Of a stretch of 64,000 nt of DNA, positions 29,301 through 39,800 are shown piece after piece; the first letter of the stretch is position 1; each line of letters opens with the position of its first letter. The translations under genes and the position numbers were made by a program. Below the pieces are notes generated by a model. The model saw nothing but the letters and a program-made list of their open reading frames with translations. It ran no database searches and had not been told where the DNA came from. Origin of the DNA: Luscinia megarhynchos (lineage: Eukaryota; Chordata; Aves; Passeriformes; Turdidae); assembly GCA_034336665.1 (NCBI GenBank), contig CM067570.1, positions 21,340,002-21,404,001 of the forward strand, given 5' to 3'.

Positions 29301-31747
29301 TAAATTCTTCTAATGTCTGTATTTCCTGCAAATAAACAGGTTCAGCCTTATTAGTGCAATTAGTAAGTAGTTCTACGAAGCTGCCTTTAAATGTTTGCTA
29401 AAATCATCCCTACCAGTTTGATACTTGATTAGAAGAGTCAAGCAGCTTTTTGATAAATGACAATATTTGTCCAAAGATAATTTTCACAGCATATTAATAC
29501 TCCACACTAATAAGGTTATGGCAAGAAAATTTAAAATTAGCACTTTTTCCCATTTGTAATGCATTAGTATATTTGGGACAAGTGAAAAATACCAGTATCT
29601 TATGAATGGCAGCCTTTACTGTCACATAAGTCACTACTAATCATACTTGGCACTCTAAAGCTTTCATCAGGTACTTGTGGAATTTTAAATGCCTCTAACA
29701 CTTTTCTACTAACATGGCAAATTGCTGGATCCTCTCCATCATTTCACTTGTTCTCCTTTCAGTACTTTCCTCACCTTAAGAGTGAAATCCTGAACATCTG
29801 TACGATGCTTCTGGTATGTGAATAAGTGATCTAGCAGTGCTCTGCTATGTTAACCATTTTGACTGTATTTCAAGTGACAACAGAAGTACTCACACTTCCA
29901 TTAAAAGGAAAACAAAATATTAACAGATATTTCAAAACAGTTCATTTCCCCACAGAGGACAGACATCTGACAAATGCTGGTGAAAATGACAATTGATTAT
30001 TGAACAAACTAACCAGTTATTCTGCCCCGACCTTAATTACTTCCACTACTACTTCCACTTTGCAAATACAAAACCATACATTGAAGCTTTTCTAATCCAC
30101 CTGATGAATGGAACTTTGCATTAGTGACATTTGCCATTACATGGGACTTTAACCACTAGTTATAACTGAATTGTGTAATCAAGACAGCTTTATATTCAGG
30201 CTCTCTAAATAAGTATTTGTCCTCTAGTTTCTCACTATATATTATACAGTATTGCTATATTTTAAATGACTAAACAGTAAGGGGAGAAAAGATAACAATA
30301 CCTCTGATATGCAGAATCTCTACTACTGGAATAATTACCAAAATAATTTAAAATTTCACAGAAGTATTTTACCTAATATGAGAGAAATACATGGCCAGCA
30401 AAAAGGAGTATATTTCTAAACAATAAATCAAACAAAACACCAAAAAGCAAACACATACCTTATCTAATTTTTCTAGTACTTCTACTGTGGAAGGCTTTGC
30501 CTGCTTACAAGGGAAAGAACAAAGATATTAATCTCACTTTTAAAAACTCCGTATTACGAGGATTACTGTACATTAACAGTTTCCTAACAAAAAGATTATT
30601 CATAATAGATTAATAAATTATTTATTTTACATAAAGGTAGGAAGTTTTCCTACTTTAGTGTGACAAATAGAAGGGACTATTTTACAGAAGGCATTACTCA
30701 ACTGAAGGCTCCTCTCCTACATCACAAAAAATGAAAACCTATAATGCATCTGCAGCCATAATGAATGTGTGGGTGGAAAGTAAAACAGGAACAGAACTGA
30801 TGAGTGGCAGAAATAGGCAAAACACAGATTATATAGGGAGGAAGCCTTAACCTGAGTACTCCAGCCTTTTATTACTATTCATCCCATATAAGGACACATG
30901 GTGTAAATAAATCATAAGCAACTGCAAATAAGGGCTGTCATCACCAGTAAAATTCCCCATAGGAGCAACTGGAAATCCACCTTCTAGGAATCTTTCCTAA
31001 TTTCTGAGAATTGTCAAGCCACAATCTTTCCCCACCCTTCACACCACAAATTCAAAAACCACAGCTTGCACTTCATCACCCTGAAAGTGAGTTTTAATTA
31101 CACAAAGCTGACATTCCACATAAAGGTTCACCTTTAATGGAGTTTTGTATGGAAGGCTCTGAAGTCAATTGCTAATATGCAAAGGCAAACCCAGACTAAA
31201 AACAACTCTCACCCACCAGGAAAGGAGACAAAAACCTCATGCCTTTTCTTTCTCATAAACTCAGTACACCACTCAACAATCAACAAAAGCAGCTAGGAAG
31301 ACAGACTTGTAAGTAACTGCCAAACTATTTGTTAAAACAGACAGAAATGTATTCTGCATATACCCACTTTTATCTAGGTCACCAGCCTTTCTAGTCACAG
31401 ATGCTGCAATTTCTATCCCAATGATGCATCACAAATGTATTTAAATTTACAGAAAGAGCTAAAACTGCCTATTTTTAAGTTAACCAAGCCAGTGCCAGAC
31501 TAGTACTGCAAAGGAAACGAAGGACAAAAGCAGAATTTCACAGCTTAGTGATTTAGCAAAGAATACTTTTGGTCATGATATCCCACTACTGGACTTCTAA
31601 GTGATACACTCACAGGAAAACTTCAGCACAATCATTCAGCCAGTATTAATAATAAACATGTCCTAGGCACTGCCATCTTCTAGACTAAAGGTTATTACAT
31701 TGTTACACAATGTTACTTACCCTCCATCTTGAAATTAATCCACCCAT
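2145..31747 (-). CDS. LNPK: LNPK (lunapark), ER junction protein, 11 coding exons, C-terminus off window
   Basis: Lunapark sits in the ER membrane and stabilises three-way junctions of ER tubules, opposing atlastin-driven fusion; both ends face the cytosol. Joining exons 2-12 gives 352 codons plus one base in one open frame. Order seen: MGG start (Gly2 fits the known N-myristoylation), a helix with coiled-coil character at residues 24-41, a membrane hairpin (about 46-64 and 76-98), a charged coiled-coil segment (about 100-140), a Pro/Ser-rich linker (about 150-250), then a four-cysteine zinc finger (Cys277, Cys280, Cys299, Cys302) followed directly by the LNPARK motif at 305-310 that names the family. 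Vertebrate proteins run to about 428 residues, so roughly 75 acidic tail residues and the stop are missing, presumably left of base 1. The gene spans about 35 kb. Identity rests on recognising the protein; exon borders come from GT-AG sites and phase continuity. Confidence 0.97.
2316..3597 (-). other. LNPK intron 11
   Basis: About 1.3 kb of AT-rich intron with no further gene, clear repeat or RNA recognised. Confidence 0.85.
3598..3668 (-). CDS. LNPK: LNPK exon 11, first zinc-finger half
   Basis: This 71-nt exon encodes RYALICQQCFSHNGMALKEE followed by FEYI. It holds the first CxxC pair (Cys277, Cys280) of the zinc finger thought to support lunapark self-association. The acceptor is ttctag|GTA and the donor ATAG|gtaaga. 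Confidence 0.96.
3669..4391 (-). other. LNPK intron 10
   Basis: About 0.7 kb of AT-rich intron. A small imperfect tandem of an 'acaattt' motif lies near 4278-4303. Nothing else seen. Confidence 0.85.
4392..4497 (-). CDS. LNPK: LNPK exon 10
   Basis: This 106-nt exon encodes LHPPGPPLARPVLPRERG, then the helix VVDRVIEYLVGDGPQN that leads into the zinc finger. The acceptor is ttctag|GTC and the donor CAG|gtaaca. Confidence 0.96.
4893..4997 (+). mobile_element. CR1 LINE 3' terminus
   Basis: Runs from 'gggcaacctggtctactgga' to 'accattctatgattttatga', matching the characteristic CR1 3' end with its short terminal ATTCTATGA-type repeat. The element is heavily 5'-truncated. Confidence 0.8.
5880..6292 (-). 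mobile_element. CR1 LINE 3' region, antisense to plus strand
   Basis: The plus strand begins with 'tcacagaata', then 'gagtccaactcctggccctg', 'accacttccctggggagccc' and 'aaaaaccttttcctgatacc', the reverse complement of the familiar avian CR1 3' segment. About 410 bp is kept, with substitutions and no intact reading frame, so it is a dead copy. Confidence 0.9.
9377..9595 (-). CDS. LNPK: LNPK exon 9, Pro/Ser-rich linker
   Basis: At 219 nt this is the longest coding exon here. It starts E-IRQRTAAQRN, runs through several SP/TP dipeptides and ends SNVLPRRPGSPATSVPGMG. The acceptor is tgtcag|AAA and the donor ATGG|gtaaac. It is notably GC-rich against its AT-rich introns. The SP/TP sites fit a phospho-regulated linker; that is known for lunapark as a family and is not visible in the DNA itself. 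Confidence 0.96.
9753..9785. repeat. Short tandem duplication, 19-20 bp unit
   Basis: 'cagaagtaaataccatg' is followed directly by 'cagaagtaaataccacat': two near-identical copies, probably replication slippage. Confidence 0.7.
13379..13410. repeat. AT/AC-rich microsatellite
   Basis: 'agtatatatatacacacaaa' continues into 'cacatacaaac', a short imperfect dinucleotide run within LNPK intron 8. Confidence 0.7.
14007..14068 (-). mobile_element. CR1 LINE fragment
   Basis: 'cagaatcattaaggctgaaa' followed by 'agatccttaagatcataaaa' matches the reverse complement of a CR1 3' end. Only about 60 bp is recognisable. Confidence 0.65.
16276..16327 (-). CDS. LNPK: LNPK exon 8, linker
   Basis: This 52-nt exon (17 codons plus G) encodes ETELPSAGASATPRPGQ, the beginning of the Pro/Ser-rich linker. 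The acceptor is ggcag|GAG and the donor AAG|gtaata, the weakest donor of the gene. Confidence 0.94.
16328..16412 (-). other. LNPK intron 7, 85 nt
   Basis: A very short intron bounded by gtgagt and ggcag. Removing it joins exons 7 and 8 in phase 0. Confidence 0.93.
16413..16493 (-). CDS. LNPK: LNPK exon 7, coiled coil
   Basis: This 81-nt, phase-0 exon encodes LEEVMEKETYKTAKLILERF followed by DPASSAK. The acceptor is tttccag|CTT and the donor AAG|gtgagt. It is separated from exon 8 by the shortest intron of the gene, 85 nt. Confidence 0.96.
16494..22536 (-). other. LNPK intron 6
   Basis: About 6 kb without genes or clear interspersed repeats. An enhancer-like, homeodomain-motif-rich block lies at 16860-17300 (separate entry). 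The remainder is AT-rich with short chance frames. Confidence 0.85.
16860..17300. promoter_or_regulatory. Candidate conserved non-coding element in LNPK intron 6
   Basis: The block holds many ATTA/TAAT-core sites and AT-rich palindrome-like words, among them 'aatgctattaatttaagg', 'gattatttattag', 'gcaattagcttgc' and 'gcgttttatttac', in otherwise non-repetitive sequence. LNPK introns lie in the HOXD regulatory landscape, so an enhancer is plausible. No conservation data were available; this is a judgement from composition. Confidence 0.3.
22537..22577 (-). CDS. LNPK: LNPK exon 6, coiled-coil start
   Basis: This 41-nt exon (phase 1 in, phase 0 out) encodes N-DALEDLKSQKKKI, the start of the charged cytosolic coiled coil. 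The acceptor is cttttag|ATG and the donor ATA|gtaagt. Confidence 0.94.
22578..25815 (-). other. LNPK intron 5
   Basis: About 3.2 kb of AT-rich intron. Its first bases in the transcript carry the U-rich tract described at 25764-25807. No other element recognised. Confidence 0.85.
25764..25807. repeat. (AAAC)n simple repeat beside LNPK exon 5 donor
   Basis: On the plus strand a run of A is followed by at least six AAAC units. On the LNPK strand it becomes a (GTTT)n/U-rich tract starting about nine bases inside intron 5. Confidence 0.9.
25816..25874 (-). CDS. LNPK: LNPK exon 5, second membrane segment
   Basis: This 59-nt exon (phase 2 in, phase 1 out) encodes IIWCIRTLLIFFFSKRTERN. It completes the second membrane segment and its positively charged cytosolic edge. 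The acceptor is cttaag|AATC and the donor ATA|gtaagt. In the transcript the donor is followed at once by a U-rich tract (see 25764-25807). Confidence 0.95.
25875..29137 (-). other. LNPK intron 4
   Basis: About 3.3 kb. A slightly GC-richer patch at 28320-28520 resembles no element I can name. No gene or RNA seen. Confidence 0.85.
29138..29325 (-). CDS. LNPK: LNPK exon 4, first membrane segment
   Basis: This 188-nt exon encodes residues 24-85 plus two bases of the next codon (AT). It opens with EIQTLEEFREKNQRLQKLW, then a hydrophobic segment at 46-64, the lumenal loop CLPDEW, and the start of the second membrane segment. The acceptor is tgcag|GAA and the donor AT|gtaagt. It is the most conserved stretch of the protein in this window. 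Confidence 0.97.
29326..30458 (-). other. LNPK intron 3
   Basis: About 1.1 kb of AT-rich intron; nothing recognised. Confidence 0.85.
30459..30500 (-). CDS. LNPK: LNPK exon 3
   Basis: This is a 42-nt exon, 14 codons in phase 0, reading AKPSTVEVLEKLDK. The acceptor is gcag|GCA and the donor AAG|gtatgt. It continues the conserved N-terminal segment that leads into the first helix. Confidence 0.95.
30501..31720 (-). other. LNPK intron 2
   Basis: About 1.2 kb of AT-rich intron; nothing recognised. Confidence 0.85.
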
Positions 31748-31802
31748 CTTCTATTGTGGACAAATGTTGGCAGAGCTATCAATCTTCTATGACAATTCAC
31801 AG
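31721..31802 (-). CDS. LNPK: LNPK exon 2, start codon
   Basis: A tttatttctag acceptor opens the exon at 31802. The ATG is at 31747 and gives MGGLISRWR, the family's N-terminus. The donor AGG|gtaagt ends it at 31721. Only 27 nt are coding (9 codons, phase 0); the remaining 55 nt are 5' UTR. Gly at position 2 is the expected myristoylation site. Confidence 0.93.
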
Positions 31803-34800
31803 CTAGAAATAAAGCATTAAGCACTTAGCAGCAATCTAACAGCATAATCAAAGATTCTCAAATTCATTCCAACATCTTAAAAAAATAAAAATATTGTATA
31901 AAGCCATTGTCTAGCTATCTACCTATCTGTTATTTTTAAATACAGTTTTCTGATTCATAGGCCACCTTGCAAGACAGTTGATCAGATCAGATGTGGCCAA
32001 AGTTATTTTTATTTTGGAAATATTTAACCAGAGGGGAGTTTTGAAAAACACAGGCACAAATGAGCAGCAAAAAGAGCCATCAAAATAGTCCAGCAGAAAA
32101 ACAATTTTAAAAACTTAGTATTGGGCAGGATTATTTAAGATACTGATTTCCAGTTCTTTCCTCTGTTGCCCCTAGGCATAACTCAGTATTCCTTTTTAGC
32201 TGCCACTCTAGGCATTCAGCATTAACATCCTTCTGTTCATGAGAATTTCTCAAATAAATCTATTTCCTTTTTATGCTCTCATCAAGAATATGCTGTGTGC
32301 TCAGTTTTCAGTTCAAAGAATCAGTTTCAAAGATCTCATCTGCTGTACAAAAGCACTACATTGGCAGGTCTTCCCTGCACAACCCACGATGTACAGCCCA
32401 GTCACCAGCACATCAAATGACTAAAACAATTCCAAAGGGGCAAGAGCAGCTCACCTCACCCCACACAAACCTGGAACCCATGAACAACATTAATTTGATT
32501 ATCTGGGTCTAAGATCCTGAACCAAAATTGTAGCAACCCTCCATTAGAAGATAGGTGAACCGAGTGAACCTTAGGATGGCAGATTCTCTCTCTGGTCATT
32601 TAATACACACGTTTTTTACCTATTGAACAAAAAAGTAACCAGTTCAAAACAACCTGACAGTAAACTAATGCTCAATCCCAACCAGGGCTCAAACCTTTTT
32701 CATTCTGGAATGAAATACTAACTGATCTAGCAAGACAGAAATGTAAGCGATCATTATCTTCTTAAGTTTCCTTTGGCCAAAAATTGATAGATATATTTCA
32801 ATCCAAATTTGTTTCAAATTGTCTGAGGCTGTTAGAACAATTTAAGATGTACAGGATATGCACTGCTCACTGGTACAAACACTCCTTAGTCTGGTAAGCT
32901 CCACACCTTTTAAGAAAGCCAAGGACTTCAGAACTATAGGCCCTACTGGTTTCAGAAACCAATCCTTAAAGATAAGGAAATCCATATCAGAAATGCCACG
33001 AAAATGAAGCTAGAACAGATGGGCAATTAGCTCCACTGCTGCCACATTAGTAGCACAAAGGGGTGAGATATAGAAAAAGCAATTACCCCTTGGACTAGAA
33101 CAAATTCTCACAATAATCACTACTGCAGCAACTCACCTCAGTAAAACAGCAGCTTTTCTTTTTTTAAACACAATCTAACACCAAGAATTTTACACAACAG
33201 ACTCTGCAGATACAGGAGAGCTTTTGCATGATGGATAATGCAGAAGAGCCTACACTTTCTGAGAGACATTTCTACAGACATAGATAGCTTTCATATTGTT
33301 TTTCAATAAAGATACTGTGTCAAATAACCAACTGAGAAGTCCGTAAAGGCAGTACAAGGCTCTAACGTTTCCCTAGCATTGCCACTGCCATTAGGAGCAA
33401 TGGTAGCTCTCAGCTGTGGACACAGAGAGGCACAGAGATGCTCATGCAGCCTTTGTGAGTGCCATTTTCCTTCAAACCACAGTTTGAGAACCTCTCCACT
33501 GGAAGCGTTAGAGGATCATTTGAGAACAAATTACCCATGAGCTATTGGTGACTCTGGCTTACTCCAATAATACACTCACACTGCTATTGCTACATAAGAT
33601 TTTTTAAACATCTGGCAAATGCTTGGAAGAGAAACAGGTTCAACAAGTGTCACTATGCATGTGACTTTACAGGAGCTATGATGATGACAGGCTTTACAGA
33701 TGCTGCTCTGCAAGTCTGTAATACTACTAAAACCCTTCCCCAAAGAGGTATTAAGTGATTAAGGCCACTGGATTCACACTTACAGTTTAGTCACTGAATC
33801 CTCAGTGAGGAGATAGAAAATTTTCTATGATTACTATGGAGTGCCTCAGATGTTTTCCTTCCTCCTCTCTCTTCTTCTTGACGTGACAACACAAATTGCC
33901 TTCATCTGCTTCTAATCTCCTCCCTCCTCCTTACCTGCCACTCTACATGCCTACTACTAATATCCTGCTCTTCATGGCAAGAGACGGTCCACAAATTGCT
34001 TCCTTCCCATGCTCTAACCAAAAAAATTATTGCACAGGACTTTTCCCTTCTGAAGACTGCACTCTAGCACAGAGCTGTGCATTTCACTGACTAAGCAGCA
34101 GTGCAGTTGGACTCCTTTCCACACACATTATCACTGATGCAATACACAAGCAAGATAGCTGCAACGTGTCCTAGGCTTAAAACAGACAAAAGAAGCTTTA
34201 AAAACACTGAACAGAGAAGTCTAAGAAAACACTACTACCAATTTTATTACCTCTCAAAAAACATTCATAGCAGCTCCTCTACTCCCAAAACATTTAAGTT
34301 ATTTAATAAAAAGCAGAAGTGCCAGACTAAGAGACCAGAGCAGAAAAAGCTTCTCCTTTGAAAGAGGCATAAATGCAAAGTCACCCACACCCATCCACTA
34401 CGTGGAGAAAGTAGCTTCAAGATCTCATTACACTTTTATCAAGTCAGTCTCAAATTTCTTCAGGCTTGTTAATGTTTTAAAGATTAAAAGTTCTCCAAAA
34501 ACTCAGTCTCTCAAGTAAATTTTAATAACTGACATGCAGAAATTCAAGACTGAGTAACATCACGAAAGAAAAAGAAAAAGGAAGTTAGACACTTGTAATC
34601 AAGGCCTTGCATACAGACCTCTCCACTAAAGGAATGGGCAACGCTTTTGAAATAGGTCTTTTCTGCAAACTTAGTGATCCCACCTTAGGTAAGGATTTTT
34701 AGATATTTGCCATTACAAAGAACACAAATTCTACCTTTCAATTTGAATCTCTAGTTCTGCTCACAATTTACTGACTTCACAAACTTCCACTGGGACATGA

Positions 34801-35354
34801 AAAGTTTCTCCAGCTGAGTGCCGAGGGCAAGGAAACAAGGGAAACCAAACCAGGAGCATCACCCACCACCTACTGCTGGCCTGTCCTGGACTGCCTCAGC
34901 TACAACACTAAACTTTTATCCATCTAAACTTCATTTGCGGCTGTTTCCGTCTGGAAGCATCCCACAAAGGTCCTGTGCTTCGCAGAGCCTTAAACAAAAA
35001 GGCAAATTAGCTGCCACACGGACTGCGCAGCGACGGAGCGAGCAGTGGGTGGGTCAGGCGCTCTTTTTTGAAACCCAACCCTGGCGGCTGCGGAGGGGCG
35101 GCCAGCGGTCAGGCGGCCCCCGCAGCCGGGGCGGCAGCCGCACGGCCCCGCCGCCCCTCCCGCGGCCGCGGGCTGCTGCCCCAAGGCCGCACAGGGAGAG
35201 GGAGGGGGCACCTGCGCCCGCTGCGCTCCGTGCCCCGGGCCGGTACCGGAGCGCCGTCATGGGGCGCGCCGGGCGCCGTCCGCCCAACACCCCGCGCCGC
35301 TCTGCCAGCGCGGAGGCGCTCGGGGCCGGGGCCGCATCCCGCGCCATCACGTAC
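31803..35354 (-). other. LNPK intron 1
   Basis: About 3.55 kb between the non-coding exon 1 and the start-codon exon. It is mostly AT-rich and turns GC-rich near 35 kb, where it enters the CpG island. First introns often carry regulatory sites, but I see no specific one. Confidence 0.7.
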
Positions 35355-35440
35355 CTGCCGCGGGCCGGGCCGCGCATCCCGCCCGCCGCCAGCGCCGCCG
35401 CAGGAGGAGCGCGGCGCGCGCCGCTCCCAGCAGGCCCCGC
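35355..35440 (-). other. LNPK: LNPK exon 1, 5' UTR (approximate start)
   Basis: On the minus strand a CAG|gtacgt donor ends an exon at 35355 inside the CpG island, 14-100 bases from the inverted CCAAT box. The transcription start is only estimated. The exon is non-coding because translation starts in exon 2. Confidence 0.55.
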
Positions 35441-35505
35441 GCGGGCGCGGCAGCCAATCAGCGCTCGCTGCCGCGGGGCGCGCTGGAGCGGGGCGGGGCC
35501 GCGCT

Positions 35506-35547
35506 GCGGCGGCTGAGGCGGCGGCTGAGGCGGCGGCTGAGGCGGCG
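35506..35547. repeat. GC-rich tandem repeat, 12-bp unit, 3.5 copies
   Basis: The unit GCGGCGGCTGAG repeats at 35506, 35518 and 35530 with a partial copy to 35547. It lies just upstream of the LNPK start and keeps all frames open, creating artificial Ala/Glu-rich reading frames. Confidence 0.92.
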
Positions 35548-35572
35548 TTGGGTGGTGTGGGGAGCGCTGGGC

Positions 35573-35668
35573 ACCGTACCGCGCCGCACCGGATCGTACC
35601 CGGCCGTACTGTGCCGCACCGGATCGTACCCGGCCGCACCGTGCCGCACCGGCTCGCACCCGCCGTGC
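35573..35668. repeat. Minisatellite, 30-bp unit, three copies
   Basis: The unit beginning GCCGCACCGGATCGTACCCG recurs at 35583, 35613 and 35643, the third copy diverged. Each copy is CpG-dense. It lies about 130-270 bp upstream of the probable LNPK start. Confidence 0.9.
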
Positions 35669-36359
35669 CGAGACGCGCCCGTGCGCCGCTCCCGCTGCGG
35701 CCCGGCGCGGGCGGTGTCCCAGCCGAGTCGAAGCGGGCGGGTGTCGGAAGGCGCTCGCCGGCAGCGGGGCCGGGGACGCAAAGCCCGTCTTCCCGCGGCT
35801 CTCGCTGATCCCTGTTATAGCAAATAAAGGTGTTTTAATGCGGAAGTCGAGGAGCGTGAGGGTCGAACTGTGGTGCGGAGGTTTGCAGGCCGCCTGGCGC
35901 TCGTGGTCAGCCCGTGAAGCGGCGCTGCCAAAGGCGCCGCTGCCTGAGCGTCTGCGGGCACAGCAAAGGGCTGCTCTCGCTGCCCCCTCCGCTCCAGTCG
36001 GCCTGTGTTGAATGGCTTTGGAGAGAGGCAGAACTCTGAATTTCTTTAAATGCTGTAATAACAATGTCGTCTCCCTTGGTGCTGCACTTCCCTCAGCTTT
36101 CTTAGGTCGCTGACACCCATCCTTTGCCTCATGCCGAGAGGACACAGGAATAGAGAACCAATAATCAGTACTTGCTGTTTGCACTCTTTCTGACATGTTC
36201 AGAAGTTTTACCACTACAGTAACACTAGTGCACGTGCATAGATGTGGAACAAAGTGCCTTGTAGTAAAAATAACTATGCAAAAGTTGTACATCTTCAGGT
36301 AGCCCTGCATTGTTGAACTTCTTGTGTGCATCATAATACAGCCTATGAATGCTGGCTTT

Positions 36360-36895
36360 TTTCCAGTTGTGATGAGCTGACCGTGGTCAACCTTCAGCTC
36401 CTTTCCCCTCAGGAAGGTGGGGGAGGTAGTAGGGGAAATTAGAGAGCTCATGGGTTGAGTTAAAGGAAACTGATAAGTGAATGAAAGGTTAAAAAAGTGA
36501 TGCAAGGGAAATACTAACCACTCCCACAGGCAGACTGAGGCTCAGCAAGTCATCCAGCAGTTGATGATTCTGGAAGACAGCCCCCCCTCCCACCTTCTTA
36601 TTCTGCAATCCCAGTTTTATTGCTGAGCATGACATTATGTGGTATGGAATATCCCCTTGGCCACTTAGAGTGTGCTGTCCTGACTGTTTCCCCTCCCAAA
36701 ATTCTTGCCTACCCCAGCCTACTTTCTAAGGGACCAGAGCATGAGAAAAGGTGAAGCCTCGATGCTGTGCAAGTCCTGTTGAGCAATGGCCAAAGCAGCA
36801 GTTCCAGTCACAGAATACAAAATACAGCAGTGTATGGGCTGCTGTGAAGAAAATACTTCGTCCCTGCCAGACCATGTACATGTACTCAAAAAGAA
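36360..36895. mobile_element. Degraded avian endogenous retrovirus LTR remnant
   Basis: Phrases such as 'ttgtgatgagctgaccgtgg', 'gagctcatgggttgagtt', 'gctgagcatgacattatgtg', 'tatggaatatccccttgg' and 'tgggctgctgtgaagaaaat' occur in the order I associate with a common avian ERV LTR family. It has many substitutions and deletions and no viral gene beside it. Orientation and exact ends are uncertain. Confidence 0.65.
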
Positions 36896-39800
36896 CAGGC
36901 AAAGCTTTTAGGCCAGGAGAGGACAAAAAAATATCCCACCACCTGTCCAGACAAGAAAATCACCTTCAAGCTTTAAGTGGTAGAGCTGCTGAGTCTGATC
37001 ATCTGCAAGCATTCATTTGTGGTCTGGATATTGGGAAGTTGATCCTTTTAGTTCCTGCCAGTGTTCAGTGTGAATCTTGCTGCTCTACATGATTACACTA
37101 TCAGATGAGTAATTATTTTAGCTGAGAATCATGGTTTAGAACTGGCTTCAAGTCACTTCATTCATGTCAAAATAATGGTGGTCAATGAAGAGCCACTGAC
37201 TCTGCTGGAAATACACTGCTGTTGAGCACAGAGGTCACTTACATAGACAGCTTCATTTTTCTCATTGAGGCCTAGTCTGCTCCTTCCTTTCCAAGTGGAA
37301 AAAAGACTCAGTGACTGAGCCTCTCCCACTCTTCAGGTTGCACTTTAGAGCCACTTCTACTGAAATCCTTTCATTATCATTTTGCTGAGAGGATGTCTTT
37401 TTTTGTTTCAGATCAATAGTCCATTTCTGGCTTTGATACTTCCAAGTGGTGTGTTGCTGGACAGAGGCTGATTTAAATCTTCATTTTTAAGCTAACACAT
37501 TAAAGTGTGCTGACATCTTTTTCCATAGTCTAGCATCATATACACTTTAAATAAATGCAAATAATGAAGATACCATGTTTAAAGGCATCTGAAAATCCTG
37601 CAGGCAATACTCCTGCACTGTCTCCAAGAATCTGCTGCATTTTTTCGCTTTTTTCTTCTTTCCAGAAATGTCATAAGTACTTTCAAGTCACAACAAAATT
37701 GATTCCTGGTTCAGGCTTCAGAATTGTGAAGGAGATCCCAAACTCTGCTTCTGTCCTTGGGGCCTTTTGCAGAGGTGGTTTTTATGCAGGCCTCTGCCAT
37801 GAAGTTCCAATCATTGCTGTTCAGCTATGGATCTCTATAACTGGTAGTTTAAAATAAGTATTGTAGCTACCATTACTGAACCTTACATGCAGATGAGCCT
37901 CTCAGCTGGGTGATGTTATACAGTAGCATGCAGCTCCCTGTTTGCTGGGCACCAAATCTACCTAAAAAAAATTATGCCCTTGTAACTGCTGAGGATAAGA
38001 AAACTGAGTATAAAAACATAACTTTGAATCAGCCAGCTTAAACTTTTCATTAATCTGGTTCAAAACTGCCCCCTACAGAGTATTTAAAATTCTTAATTAG
38101 ATTCTCTTCAAAATCCTTCATTATCAGTGGGATTAGTGTTTAACCTGATTTTGCATAACCACTCTAGCAATAGAGCACATCTTCAGAATGTTTTTTCACA
38201 ATTTCCCAGTTGTTGGGAATTAGGTGCTGCATTGCATTGCATTGCTCAGGCTGAAACTGAGGTGCTGTGCCCCAGGCACTTGGTCTGCCTTGGCCATTCT
38301 GTGCTCATTGCTGTCCACCACAAGAGCACAGCTTCACTCCAGGCCACTGCCTCGTGCCCTGTGGGCACCCCAGTGATTAAAGCAAGCCCAGGCTTTAGGG
38401 ACACAATGCAGGCTCTCCTCAGCTCTGCTCTCCACCTCCAGAGCCACTCCATCACCACTGGGGCAATAAAGGTGGTGCCAGGTTTGAGGGGCGGCAGCAT
38501 CCTGACATCCCATCCTCAGTGACAAAGTACAGTGGTGTTAGTGGACACAAAAATTTAATCTCTTCAACAATGGACCTCGTGTCTCAAGGCCTGGAATCTG
38601 TTTTCTCTGTGTCTTGAACAGAGGAGTGCTTACTGGTATTTCATAAATGACACACACACGGTAACTGAAACACATTTTTAGATGTCCTACGTAATTCAGC
38701 TTTGGGAAAAACATAATTATGTTTATGCATATTTTATTTATAATACATTTGGAAAAGCAATAAAGGAAGTAATTCTTTTCCACCAATGCAAGGAAATATA
38801 TATGCCATTCATAACTTTTTTGAGGGCATATCTGTAGTTTAAAAAAAGCCTCTACTTAGCTCTTAACTGATATGGCTGATTATGATGACTTCAAACTATT
38901 TTCTTGTCTTGTTTTGTTGCAAGTTCCAGTTAGGACTGGGACTGTGAAAAGAGCAAGAGAAAGTTGTTTGTATTGCAAGGCACAGATAGAGCTCTAGTAG
39001 AGGGAATTGCTGGATTGAAAGGAGTTGAGGCCTGAAGGTAGATATAAATTGGTAGCTGCAAGAAAGCTTACAACTGGATTAACCAAATACATTGTGTTTA
39101 ATTTTTGACATTCAAATAGTTTCAGAGCATACAAAAAAGGTGGAACTCCTAAGCTGGAGTTACTTCAGTGACATATTTTGACAAGATGTGTTTTAAAAAT
39201 ATGCTCTACAACAGGAGCACTGGGAAAGATATCCTAGTTTTGATTTAATTTTTCATATGTAATAGTATATGCTTCTTTTGATGTTCTGATCCAGCTGTAC
39301 TATTTGGAGTATTCAGATGTCTGTATTCTTACAGTTGCCTCCAGTTCCCTGAGCTTTTTGGTATTTTATCATGTAGGGCATTTGGATGCTCCATCACTTT
39401 CATTAAGTCCTTTGCATCTGACTCTTGCCAGAAAATTATTACCTCAAAAAAATATATATAATCCATCAGGTCAAAAGGTGTATTATCAAGTGAAAGGCTC
39501 ATATAAAAATCTCTTAGCAGTTGCATACAGTCATCAGAAAAAGCCAAGATCAACTTTTCCACTCCATAAAGTATTCTTGTTGTGATTAAGATCTTTGCTT
39601 TTGGTTAATAATATTTCTATTATTACTACTACTTACTTTTGTTATTGCCATGGCAACTGTTACTGTTGCTCTTATTCTTGGTATTGTTACATAACAATAA
39701 ATGTGGTTAGTTATTATTACAATTGTTACTATTATTATTTCTATTGTTATTTTACTGATTATTGTTCTGTCACAAATGTAGACATTTTAAAGTGTTTAGT

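Larger units (their letters stand above)
34990..35800. promoter_or_regulatory. CpG island promoter of LNPK
   Basis: A very GC-rich, CpG-dense block stands out sharply from the AT-rich DNA on both sides. It contains the non-coding first exon of LNPK and a CCAAT box at 35454-35458 (plus-strand reading, so inverted relative to LNPK), which fits NF-Y driving a start roughly 35.38-35.44 kb. No TATA box is evident, as is usual for housekeeping CpG promoters. A divergent plus-strand transcript is possible, but I see no convincing spliced exon for one. Confidence 0.8.

Noticed and set aside
34818..35808. 232- and 246-codon plus-strand frames in the same island
   Set aside because: Overlapping open frames on both strands with Ala/Pro/Arg/Gly bias are the usual effect of CpG-island composition.
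35054..36505. 483-codon minus-strand reading frame across the LNPK promoter
   Set aside because: It owes its length to a GC-rich, stop-poor CpG island and two tandem arrays, overlaps LNPK exon 1, runs into an LTR remnant at its start and shows no recognisable domain.
38127..38522. 131-codon plus-strand frame in a GC-richer patch
   Set aside because: No family recognised, no splice or promoter context, and frames on the opposite strand are open too.
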